Of a DNA stretch of 64,000 bases, positions 11,280 through 21,466 are shown piece after piece (positions within the stretch are counted from its first letter, which is position 1; each line of letters starts with the position of its first letter). The notes under the pieces were generated by a model. That model was not told where the DNA came from. It worked only from the letters and a program-made list of their open reading frames with translations, and searched no databases. The stretch spans positions 1,136,020 to 1,200,019 of the forward strand of contig NZ_CP045542.1 of assembly GCF_009792315.1 (NCBI RefSeq). The letters are read 5' to 3'. The DNA comes from Mycoplasma sp. NEAQ87857 (lineage in GTDB: Bacteria; Bacillota_I; Bacilli_A; Mycoplasmatales; Metamycoplasmataceae). Position numbers and translations under genes: made by a program.

Positions 11280-12074
11280 TTAATCTAATGAAATATCTAA
11301 AGCAGATTCATTATCTTCTTTTTCTACTACTTTTTGTGTGTTGTTATCCTCTTGTTTTAATGTTTTTTCTTCCAAAACTTCTTGTTTTTTCTTTTGGTAA
11401 TTGGTTAAAAAACTTCCCAAATCTCTAGATAAAATACCAAAAGCAAATGAATCTTTAAAATTAGATTTATCATTTTCTCAATATTCAGGAGCTTCAACTC
11501 CAAGAGCATCAACTACATTACTGAATATACATTTAAGTGATTTATCTATGATTTCATCTTGAATTTTTGCTGTTTTAGAACAAAGAACTTCACTCTCTAA
11601 TATGACTTTTAGCTTTTTGTTTTTAAGTTTTTTAATATCAGCTATCTTAGTTTTTTGAAAAGTATAATCACCTTTTTGTATAAATTCATTCATTTTTATT
11701 AAAATTTCTTTTGCTTTTTGATTAGTTAAATTGTATATTTTAGGTTTTATATTTTCACTATCTAAAGCACCATAAATTTTTTCAAAATCATCCTTATTCA
11801 TCACTTGGATATTGCTAACATCTACATAACTTGCTTTACCATTATAAGTGAATTCAACACTATTTTCAGGTAGCTCTCTTTTGATTATTTCTCCGTCACT
11901 ATTTACTACTTCACCACTTTTACAATTAAGGTAATAGACATTAGACTTATCATATCAAATGACTAAAGGACGTAAATTATAACCTGGTTTGTGAGTTAGA
12001 ATTATTCTTCCTATGTCGTTAAATGAAGCGGTTTGAATTGAAATTTTTGATTTTGGTTTTCTTATAACTTCCAT
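11280..12074 (-). CDS. ICE protein of the Mbov_0400 type, ncRNA-associated, function unknown (ToxN/MazF-like fold possible)
   Basis: 264 aa. N-terminal half reads as small beta-rich strands (KISIQTASF, GRIILTHKPGYNLRPLVIWY, NVYYLNCKSGE, SYVDVSNIQVM) followed by helices (DFEKIYG; NLTNQKAKEILIKMNEFI), then a low-complexity acidic/lysine C-terminal tail. The arrangement of a GYxLRPLVIW strand, a YYL strand and a late YVDVSNIQVM strand before helices is reminiscent of type III toxins of the ToxN/PemK-like fold, but I cannot demonstrate homology. It lies directly after a promoter-driven structured RNA and its terminator, and a second, broken copy with the same upstream RNA sits next to it. No Shine-Dalgarno site is visible before the ATG at 12074. 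Alternative: an unrelated ICE accessory protein. Confidence 0.6.
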
Positions 12075-12106
12075 ATAATAAATTTTACTATTTTAGAAAA
12101 AAGTAA

Positions 12107-12278
12107 ATAAAAAACAGCTGGAAATAGCTGTTTTACTTATTATCAGCACCTAATTATATTGTCTGGTAATATAAAAGGTACTTGCATTTACAATGGGCCT
12201 AGAACACCAATATAAACACATCCCCTACGCTTGAACAAAACATAACAGTTCTTCGCGCCCGTCGTTTAAAGGGTATAT
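12107..12278 (-). ncRNA. Structured ICE RNA, copy A
   Basis: Transcription is expected from about 12278 (promoter TATAAT 12290-12285) to a terminator with arms AAAACAGCT (12134-12126 on the minus strand as AAAACAGCT) and AGCTGTTTT (12119-12111) plus T run. Core helix: AGTACCT/AGGTGCT (12182-12176 with 12151-12145) enclosing TTATATT/AATATAA (12174-12168 with 12160-12154) around a 7-nt loop ACCAGAC. A short hairpin CATT/AATG lies 5' of it. Compared with copy B, paired positions change while pairing is kept (U-G to C-G, G-C to G-U, A-U to G-U), which supports a functional RNA. No open reading frame of note. Confidence 0.65.
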
Positions 12279-12284
12279 ATAATT

Positions 12285-12312
12285 ATTATAATACTTGAAT
12301 TAAAAATGTCAA
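12285..12312 (-). promoter_or_regulatory. Strong promoter of ncRNA copy A
   Basis: Minus strand: TTGACA (12312-12307), 16-nt spacer, TATAAT (12290-12285), both perfect consensus hexamers. One of the best promoters in the window and it faces an apparently noncoding stretch. Confidence 0.75.
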
Positions 12313-12410
12313 TAAATAAAAATAAAAAATCTAGAAATTCGACACTTATATATAAAGATTTTTAAATTTTCATTATACAAAAAGATATTTATTATTCCTT
12401 AATATTAACC

Positions 12411-13198
12411 TTATGAAATATCTAAAGCAGATTCATTATCTTCTTTTTCTACTACTTTTTGTGTGTTATTATTCTCTTGTTTTAATGTTTTTTCTTCTAA
12501 ATCATCTTGTTTTTTCTTTTGGTAATTGGTTAAAAAACTTCCCAAATCTCTAGATAAAATACCAAAAGCAAACGAATCTTTAAAATTAGATTTATCATTT
12601 TCTCAATACTCAGGAGCTTCAACTCCTAGAGCATCAACTACATTACTGAATATACATTTAAGTGATTTATCTATGATTTCATCTTGAATTTTTGCTGTTT
12701 TAGAGCAAAGAACTTCACTTTATAACATAATTCTTGTATATTTATTTTTTAGTTTATACATATCTTTTATCTTTATTTTTTGAAAAGTATAATCACCTTT
12801 TTGTATAAATTCATTCATTTTTATTAAAATTTCTTTTGCTTTTTGATTAGTTAAATTGTATATTTTAGGTTTTATATTTTCACTATCTAAAGCACCATAA
12901 ATTTTTTCAAAATCATCTTTATCCATAATTTGGATATTGGTTATATTAACGTAATTTAATTTACCTTTATAACTAAATTAACACTATTTTCAGGTAGTTC
13001 TCTTTTAGTTATTTCTCCATTTTCATTTATAACTTCACCACTTTTACAATTAAGGTAATAGACATTAGACTTATCATATCAAATGACTAAAGGACGTAAA
13101 TTATATCCTTGTGAATGAGCACGTATCATTCTCCCTGTTTCATCAAATGATACTGTTTCAACGGTGATTTTTGATTTTGTTTTTCTTATAAATTCCAT
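12411..13198 (-). pseudogene. Broken tandem copy of the ncRNA-associated 264-aa protein
   Basis: Paralog of the gene at 11280-12074, starting ATG 13198 and ending TAA 12411. Two disablements are visible: a one-base loss around 12960-12975 that ends the N-terminal frame shortly after LPENSVNL, and a TAA in place of a GAG codon after ...YTRIML at 12720-12722, upstream of SEVLCSKTAK. The N-terminal part is diverged (MEFIRKTKSKITVETVSF against MEVIRKPKSKISIQTASF) while the C-terminal 300 bp is nearly identical to the intact copy, suggesting recent duplication or gene conversion of that half. Confidence 0.8.
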
Positions 13199-13235
13199 AT
13201 AATAAATTTTACTATTTTAGAAAAAGTAAATAAAA

Positions 13236-13405
13236 AACAGCTAAAACAGCTGCTCTATTCATCATCAACACCTACTTATATTGTCTGGGAATATAAAAGG
13301 TGCTTGCATCTATAATGGACCTAGAACACCACTATAAACACACCCCCTACGCTTGAATACAATCATAACATTGTCTCCTACGCCTCGACGTTTAAAGGGA
13401 TTGTT
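13236..13405 (-). ncRNA. Structured ICE RNA, copy B
   Basis: Homologous to the RNA at 12107-12278, including CAAGCGTAGGGG, GTTCTAGG and the double-helix hairpin (AGCACCT/AGGTGTT outside, TTATATT/AATATAA inside, loop CCCAGAC), and followed by a weaker terminator-like hairpin CAGCT/AGCTG (13252-13238) with a T run, directly before the broken gene copy. The 5' end is uncertain: the nearest perfect TATAAT is at 13443-13438, about 33 bases upstream of the conserved part, without a clear -35 box. Confidence 0.55.
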
Positions 13406-13470
13406 CAGTTAAGTAATTAACCAAACTCACTATTAATATTATATCACTAGCGGAAAATAAATAGATAAAA

Positions 13471-13629
13471 ATAAAAAAGAAAACTCCCTTTCAGGAGTTT
13501 AAAGCGTTTTTTTATTTGAAAAAGGATTGTTGGGCGATTATTAATTTTGATTCTAGGTCAAACTTAACAATCTGGATAAACAACATAAACCAGATATATT
13601 ACTTATCTCACTAATCTGATAATATTATA
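13471..13629 (-). ncRNA. Predicted small RNA with its own promoter and terminator
   Basis: A TATAAT box (13629-13624) precedes about 145 nt ending in a terminator with arms AAACTCC (13500-13494) and GGAGTTT (13487-13481) and a T run. Predicted helices: ATCTGG/CCAGAT with a 14-nt loop, then a nested stem GATTGTTAA/TTAATAATC enclosing TTTGA/TCAAA. A 24-codon reading frame starts inside the first hairpin but has no ribosome binding site. The -35 box is weak. I do not recognise the RNA. Confidence 0.45.
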
Positions 13630-13660
13630 CACTTATTTTTTGATTTACAATAAAAATAAA

Positions 13661-13776
13661 TAAAAAAGCAGCTTTATTGCTGCTTTTTGGATTTTCTTAT
13701 TAATATAATATATTTAGCTAAGAAAATCTATCATAAATAGTGTATATATTATATTAAATAATAACTAAAAAGTCAA
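13661..13776 (-). ncRNA. Predicted 80-nt small RNA downstream of the ICE topoisomerase
   Basis: Promoter TTGACT (13776-13771), 17-nt spacer, TATAAT (13753-13748); transcript from about 13741. It contains a perfect 10-bp helix GATTTTCTTA/TAAGAAAATC (13728-13719 with 13699-13690) and ends in a 10-bp terminator AAAAAGCAGC/GCTGCTTTTT (13688-13663). Only a 6-codon reading frame fits in it. Promoter, compact fold and terminator together make a small-RNA gene likely; target unknown. Confidence 0.6.
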
Positions 13777-13796
13777 GAAAATTTATTAGAAATTAC

Positions 13797-15665
13797 TTAT
13801 TTTTTTAGTTTTTTGTTATTTTTATAAATGTTATTTCATTCTATAGAACATCCACTAGAAATTTTTGTTGATGCATCATATTTATAATTGCTACAAACTC
13901 AAAAAGTATTTCCCGTTTTTGATGTTCTTTCAATTCTGTATTCATTACAAGCATCACAAAACTTTTCTTTGCTTCTTGTGTATCTAGATTCTTTGATTTC
14001 TTGTTTTAAATTTGAATAATCTTGATTAGTTTTATTATTTAATAAGTTTGAAATCAAATTATCTTGCATTTTTAAATATGCTTGATAATTGTTTTGGCCT
14101 AGCACAATAGAATCTAAATCTTTTTCAAAATTCTTTGTAAAATCATAGTTGCAAAAGTCTTTAAATTCTCTTTCAACTATTTGATATAGTACCTTACCTT
14201 TATGAGTTAGCACTAAGTCCTTTTTATTTTTAATTGCGTATTCACGATCTAATAATATTCCACCAAATGTTGCATAAGTGCTAGGACGACCAATGCTTTT
14301 ATGCTCTAACTCATTAATTAATGAAGCTTCTGTATATAACTTAGGTTCAGGATTTAAATTAACTTGTTTAACTTCTGATGATGATTTATAGCTTTGATTT
14401 AAAGTAAAAGACTTAATATCATCATCTTTGTTTAGGTATCTTACAAACCCTAAAAAAGTGAATTTTTTAGATGTTGTAATAAAACAATGATTATTTGAAC
14501 TTAATTTAATTTTAGTATTTTGATATATAGCATCCTTTAATCCTTGGAGAATAGTTCTATTATATAAAGTTTCATATATACCTAGTTCTAATTGCTTATA
14601 CTTATCAATTAAACTCATTGTTGTTATTTCAGGATGGACAATTCTCAAGCACTCATGAGCTTCTTGAGAATTTTCATTATTTTTATAATTTCTTACATCT
14701 TTAACATCTAAAATATCTTCAACTTGATGATATTTTTTAATCTTGAGATAATCAATAAGTTCAATCATAAAATCATTACTTATATTATAGTTATCAGTTC
14801 TTGGATAAGTAATTAATCCATCTTGATATAGCACTTGTAAAGCGTTTTGAACTTCTTTTGCTTTAACATTATACTTTTTAGTTATATCAACTAATAAAGT
14901 ACTTGTAATATAAGGTTTAGGAACTTTTAATGCTTTAGGTGCTTCAGTAGTTATTTTAGTACATTGAACTTGATTAATATTTGTATCGATTTGATCTTGA
15001 GAATCATAATATTTAATATTCTCATTTTCATCAATCTCTGTTAAACTAACTTCTTTTTGATTATCACCTAAGACATTAATAGTTAATTTAAACTTATAAT
15101 TTGGTTGATAATTAGCAATCTCTTTATCTCTATCTCCTAGTAATTTAACAGCTACACCTTGAATTCTACCTATGCTTTTAAGTCCTAAATTTTGTTGAAT
15201 GAAACTACTTGCACGATATCCAAAAAGTTTATCATAAATCAATCTAGCAAATTGAGCATAAACTAAATTCATATTCAATTCAATTGGATTATTTATAGCT
15301 TGATTTATTGCTTTAGCAGATATCTCGTGAAAGACAATTCTTTTAGCATTTTGTAATTTTGATTTAGGTAATGAATTATAAATATGATATGCAATAGCTT
15401 CGCCTTCACGATCTGGATCTGAAGCTATATAAATATTTTGATATTTAAAATTATTAATGCTATCAAGAATATTTTTTCAAGTCTTTTTACCATTATCACT
15501 ATAAACAAAACTAGGTTCATATTGTTGATTGATACCCACATTATAAAGTCCATTGTTTTCAAGTTCTTTAAAATGTCCCCCAGTAGCTACAACAGAATAA
15601 CCATCACCTAAAATTTGTTTGATTTTCTTAATTTTACCAGCACCTTCAATTATTACTAAATTCAT
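13797..15665 (-). CDS. ICE-borne type IA DNA topoisomerase
   Basis: 622 aa, TGA read as Trp. Relaxes negatively supercoiled or single-stranded DNA through a 5'-phosphotyrosine intermediate. Seen: N-terminal TOPRIM (LVIIEGAGKIKKI at the start, acidic triad in SDPDREGEA about 82-90), GYRASS and IGRIQGVAVKLL motifs of the gate domain, active-site ITYPRTDN with Tyr about 287, and a C-terminal zinc-ribbon-like cluster (CDAC ... VCSNY ... SGC). It starts 10 bases after the stop of the 1723-aa surface protein gene and so is its co-transcribed partner. Chromosomal TopA is expected elsewhere; this copy probably handles DNA topology during transfer or circle replication, as topoisomerases on conjugative plasmids do. 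Confidence 0.88.
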
Positions 15666-15674
15666 AATTCTCCT

Positions 15675-18600
15675 TTATTTAATACGATGCTTAAATTTAC
15701 GAATATATACAAAATATCCTAATCCTAAAGTCAATATAGTTCCAAAAATACCTAATGGAATACCAATAAGTAATCTTTTTCTTGTTTCTTTTGAAACTTT
15801 ATCTTCTACTTTCATTGGAACTTTAACTATAGCTTCAGGTTCTTTTTCTACAAATGCTTCATCTTTAGCAATAGCATTTTTAACTATTTTTTTATCAGTA
15901 AAGTTATTTACTTCTAATAGTATGTAGTTTTTAGCTAATCCATAAACTCCATTAATCTTAATAGTTGTAGTGATTAATTTATTATTATCACTGAGTAATG
16001 TATCAGCTGCTTTTTGAAGTTCGCTATCTTTAATTCTTCAAAATTTAGTTTCAGTACCAATTCTTGTAAAATAGGACTTTATATAATTTAAAATGCTACT
16101 TGTTATCTCACTTGATGAATAAGCATTTAATGAAAGAGGAGAGAGTTGAAATTTGGATAAATCAATCAAGTTGTTTCTTATTAATTCAACTTTTGGAGCA
16201 TTGTCTTTATTATTAGTATCTAAATTTGCAATAAATTTATCATTTTCTCTTTTAGTTAAATCTTTTGATGCTTTTGTTTCATTTTCAGGTGATTGATATT
16301 GATTAACTACATCAAATGATGTCTGATTAATTGTATATTTATCAATCGCTTTAATAACAAAAGTTTCAGTTTGATTATTTAATAAGTTTTGTAATTTATT
16401 AGTATTATTAATATCAACTATTAAATAATCTAATTGATATAATAATCCATCATCAAGAAGTGATTCTTTTACATATTGAATAATTTGCTCTCTAATTTCT
16501 TTAATCTTATTAGTGTTTAAAGTTAGATTTTGCAACTTAATTTTAGCTAAATCATATTTTTTGCCATCTTGTACTTTATCATCATTAGAACTTGAAGAAC
16601 TTGAATCATTATTTGAAGGAGTGTTTTTGAGTTTATCCAACTCTTTATTTAATCCATCTAAAATAGGTTTTTTATCTGTATCAGTAAGATTTGGATCTTT
16701 TTCTACTTTTTTGATTCTGTCTTCAATTTCTTTGATTTTGTTTTTAGTGATAATATCATCAAGTTGATTCTTTAATTTTTCTAATTCATCTTTATATTTT
16801 TCATCGTTTGCTTTTAACTTATCTAAAGCATCCTTTAATGCTTTTTCTAAGTCTTTAATTAATTTATCTTTTGTTTCTTTATCTATGTTCCTGTCTTCTT
16901 TGATGATGTTAATAGAATTAACAATATCATCAATCTTACTCTTATCATTTGAGCTAATAGTAAGAGTGTTAGATACATAGAAACTAATTGATCCAGAAAT
17001 TAAAGCATTATTAGGAAGAATTGTAATTTTTGCTTTTGTATTACTCAATAACAATTCAATCACTTGATCAATATTAGATAATAAAACTTGAGATAAAACT
17101 AAATTATGTTTAGATAACTCTGATTGAACATAATTTGTAATTAGCTCTCTAGCTTCATTTTTAGAAGCTACAGCTATTTCTAAATCATTAATATTAATTG
17201 AACTTAAATCAAAATTTGACTTAAGTTTTTTACTTGTGAAATTAACTATTGGAATTTGATTATATCCTTTGTTGTTAGCTAAAGAAATGTTTAGTTTTTT
17301 AATATATGGATAAACAAGTTCTAAATAATTAGAAGGATTTAAGTTTTCAACTTCAATGACATTCAACATATCATTTGCTATTGAATCTAAATTGGTGATT
17401 GTATATTCGGTAATACTACTATTTAATTGTTTAATTCTTTTATCTACTTCATCAGAAATAGTTTTCTTAATTTGTTCTACATCATTAAGACCATTTAAAT
17501 TAATCAAACTAACATCTAATGAATATAATTTTCCTTTTAGTTCAGCATCTTTATCTAAAACAAAATCATTAATATCTTTAAATAGATATCAAACTCTAGG
17601 TTCTAAAGTGTATAAGTTTGAATCTGCACTTTCTTTTAAATTAGTTTCAATTTGAATTCTAAAGTTATTTTTATATTTTCTATTTCTACTAATAGAAATA
17701 TAAACGGTATCTAACTTATCAAATTGATCTTCTTCATTAAAGATTTTATCTGCTGTAGTTTCATATTGAATTCTTTGATTTGAGTACCTATTAAGTTGTA
17801 CATTTTCTTTAATTCATTCATTAACTTTGTCAAAGTTTAATGATAAATTAATGTTAGTTGCAACTCTATTATTAATATAGTTATCTTTGACAGTATCACT
17901 ATCATCAGTGAAAGCAACATTAAGCACAAAACTTTTATAAACTAAATTATATTTATTTGCATCAACACCAAATTTTAAATTAAGTTTTAAAATGAGTCTA
18001 TTATCATTTGTTAATGATGCTTCATAAATTTTCACTTTATCTTTATTATCAAAATTAGTTGCAAAATCATCTAACAATAAATTAAATTGACTTTCATTTG
18101 ATAAATAACGATTAATAAAATCTTGTTTTGATCAAGTTAAAGGTATTTTTTTGAAACTTGGTCTAATATTGATGTAATTATGAGTCCTATTAGTTGAATA
18201 CTTATTAGCTTCATCTAAACTATATTCATAATTAGCAAATTCAGGAATATAGTTTAAAACTTCTTCATAAGATAGTTTTTTAATGTTTTCTAATGATAAG
18301 AATTTAATTTTATTTAATCATTTTTCTAATTTATTACCAATTTTTGAATTTCAAAAAGGAATTATATTAGGTGAATTAACTACTTCAGAGAACTTTTTAT
18401 TCTTTGAAGCATTTTGTCCTGAAACTGGTTCATAGATATTAATGATTTTATAAGTATTGACTGTTTTATTGTTTTTAGCACTAAATAATCAGTTTCCTTC
18501 ATTTGAAAAATATGAATCTTTAAATGTGCTTGATGGTAAAACGTGTTTATTTAAAGTGTTAAAATTTCCATTTTGTAAAACATCATTACTTACTGAATAA

Positions 18601-20846
18601 TAAGAGTAATTAGGATTACTTGAACTATCAGCACTTACTAATTCTTGTAAAGCTCCTTTATTTAAACTGATAGCTTCAGCAATAAATCCAGGAAATACTT
18701 TTCCACCTTGTTTGAATAAAAATGTTTTGGTACCAATTGGAAGACCAGTAGTAGAAGAATATGAATCTCCTGTTGATGGAACTGTATTGACTCAAACAAG
18801 TTCTTTTTTAGTACCAGTACTTGGATCAATTTCTGGATCATAATCAGGATTTGGTATTTTATTACCTTTTTCATCAACTACAACTTTTCCATTTGAATCT
18901 TTAACATAAGGTTCTATTTGAGCTTGTTGGTTTGGATTATTAGTAGGATCTCAAGCATATCACTTAAAATCATTAAATGGTGCTTGAGATTCAATAACAA
19001 TTTTTGCTTTAAGTTGCTGTTTGATGTTGTTTTCATTATTATTAGTGTTTTCCTTGTATTGGACTAACAATACTTCATACTCATTAGTGTTCTCTTCATC
19101 ACGTTTGAATAATAAATCTTTTTTATCTACTAATCTATTATCAAATAGCGATTTTTTAAATTCACCATTAATAACATCTACAGCTTTACCATTGATATAT
19201 AAAACTTCATTTTCTTTTGGAGAATTAAATATTAATGTTAATGGAGCGTGGAATACATATGTACCTTTATCAAAAGTACATCCTTCAGCTCCTTCTTGAC
19301 ATTCATTAGCTTTTAAAGGTGGTAAATAATCAAAATTATCTTTAACAAGTTCTGTAGTATTAGTATTGAAATCAACAAATCTAGTTGGTATCATTTCTAA
19401 TCTATCTCACAACTCTTTATTTTTACTATTATTATCAACTTTTAAATGCACAGCTAAATTTCGAACAACTAACAGCTTATCATCTTCGTCATCATCTAAT
19501 TTTGTTTCTCTATTATCTATATAAATATTAATATATTTGATTCTAGGATCAGATGAAGTTTCATTAGATAATTCAAAAGAAAAATTAAATTTATAATTAT
19601 CGCTAGTTTGATTAGCTTCTTTTTCAATTGATTTTAATTGCTTTGCAAATAATTGATTATTATTTTCATCTCAATCTGTTGTTGAACTTGAAGTAAATAA
19701 ATTATATTTAGTATTTTCAAAATATCTTTTAAAAGAGTTAGCTAAATTATTATTAACTCTAATCAAGTTTCTTGTTTTATTTTGTTTATTTATGATAAAT
19801 CTATTTTTTATAAAAACTTTTATATTATCAGTTGGACGAATAATTAATTTAGGATAAAAATAATTATTAGCTTTTTCTACTTGACTTTTTCATCAATACA
19901 TATCAGCAAAAGCAGGTGGTGTTTGATTACTAAGGTAAATTTGATCTACTTTATAATAAGGATCATAAACGTGATTTTTTAAAGTTAAATCAACTGAATT
20001 GAATCTATTATTTTGTAAAGTTAAATTTCAATTTATTTCTTCGTCATTAGTTATTGAATTGTTATGATTACTATATTCTCTTATCAAACTTTTTAAAAAG
20101 GATGCTTGATTGTTAAAATCATATGATGAAAAGATAGCTTTATAATCTAAATATAAAGATGATAATCTATATCAATGTTCTTCATCTCAATCAAGTCAAT
20201 TATAATAATCTTTATTATAAGGTTTTAAGATAACTTTTTTATTAACTATTGCTTTAAATTGATCGAAATTTATGTTTGTTGAATTTGAAATTGGAAAATA
20301 ATTACGCACAATCCGTACTGGAGGATTTGAATTAAAAACTAGATTTGGAACTTTTTCTTGCGTTTCGTTAAATGAATAAACATGATTTAAGACTAATGCT
20401 CTTCAATAGTATTCATCTCTTGAGTTTTGCAATCTTCTAACGACAGTATAATTTTCATCATATCATTCAGGATTACTATGTTTATCATTTCCTCAACTAT
20501 TAGGTCTTCCAAAATATCTTATTGATTCATTTCCGTTGCCTTGATCATATAATAATCCATAATCTCTAGTAATAAGAGTAGTATGACCTAGAAAATATCA
20601 AGCATAGAAAAAGGTATCATTTGGAGTTATTGTAAATGTTCTTGATATTTCTTGTTTAAAAACCTTAAAATCATCTTCAGTTCTTATTTTTACACCATCA
20701 GAAAAATAGTCATCATCTTCTGAGTTTTCTTCTTCTCATCTTGAATAAAAATCTAATACATCACCTTCGCTTCAAGATAAAGTAGCTAAAGGTATAAATG
20801 AAGTTGATCCTAAAATCAAACTTGGTAATATTTTTTTAATTTTCAT
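15675..20846 (-). CDS. 1723-aa ICE surface protein (Mbov_0399-like)
   Basis: One continuous frame with TGA as Trp. N-terminal signal or anchor (MKIKKILPSLILGSTSF...), no lipobox cysteine; a very long, Asn/Tyr/Trp-rich extracellular region; an acidic/lysine coiled-coil stretch about residues 1270-1410 followed by a Ser/Asn linker; and near the C terminus one membrane helix (LLIGIPLGIFGTILTLGLGY) followed by a short basic tail FVYIRKFKHRIK. So the bulk is probably outside the cell, anchored at the C terminus. It sits between the VirB4 accessory gene and the topoisomerase, the position of the large surface protein in M. bovis-type ICEs. Likely role: cell-cell contact or part of the transfer channel. 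No enzymatic motif seen. Confidence 0.75.
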
Positions 20847-20858
20847 TATAAATCCTTT

Positions 20859-21458
20859 CTACAACATAAATTTTTCAATATCTAGTTCATTCTTATTATC
20901 TTTATCTTTACTTTCATCCATTTCTTTTTTAAGTTCCTTTTTAATATCATAATCATTATATTTAGCAATATTTTTCAATAAAGCTTTCATATAATCATCA
21001 AAATAATCTAATACGTTATTTACTTGTTTCATATCAAGCTTCATTTTTTCATTCTTTGCATTAACTAAATAATTCCTTAAATTTTTAAAGTTTTGATTTT
21101 CAGAAACTTTATGCTCAGGATTGATTTTTAATGCTTCCATCATAAAATCTAATTTTTTATTAATGATAACTAGCTCAATATCTCTGTTTTCAAAATCGCT
21201 TCTAATTGTTTTTAAAAACGGAGTTAATGAAGCTCACATCGCTTTTCTAAAAGCGTAAAATATTTCTTGTTGAAAATTAGATACATTTCTTTCTAATTCT
21301 TCACTTTTTAATTTATCAAGCAAGACATTTACAATTTCTTTGCTTGCTAAAGTTTGCTTTTCTGATTTAATTTTTTGCATTCATTTTGCAATTAAATTAA
21401 CTTCATCATCATCTAATCCATTAAATCTAACAGTTAAATTATTTAATTTTTTATCCAT
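20859..21458 (-). CDS. Small helical ICE protein (Mbov_0398-like)
   Basis: 199 aa, strongly charged and predicted mostly helical (VNLIAKWMQKIKSEKQTLAS; KKELKKEMDESKDKDNKNEL near the end); no signal peptide or membrane segment. The ATG at 21458 follows an AGGAG that overlaps the stop of the VirB4-like gene, so the two are translationally close. Function unknown; position suggests a cytoplasmic partner of the transfer ATPase or a DNA-binding accessory protein. Confidence 0.7.
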
Positions 21459-21466
21459 AATTACTC

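Noticed and set aside
12107..13405. Short conserved peptide frames (about 15-20 codons) within the module RNAs
   Set aside because: The frames differ in their stops between copies, lack ribosome binding sites, and the base changes follow RNA pairing better than codon synonymy.
13471..13629. 24-codon frame inside the second small RNA as a toxin peptide
   Set aside because: Starts within a hairpin with no Shine-Dalgarno site and no clear hydrophobic helix; kept only as a remark.
15619..19299. Plus-strand frames opposite the large ICE surface protein and the topoisomerase
   Set aside because: Serine/leucine-rich mirror images of a strongly supported minus-strand gene.
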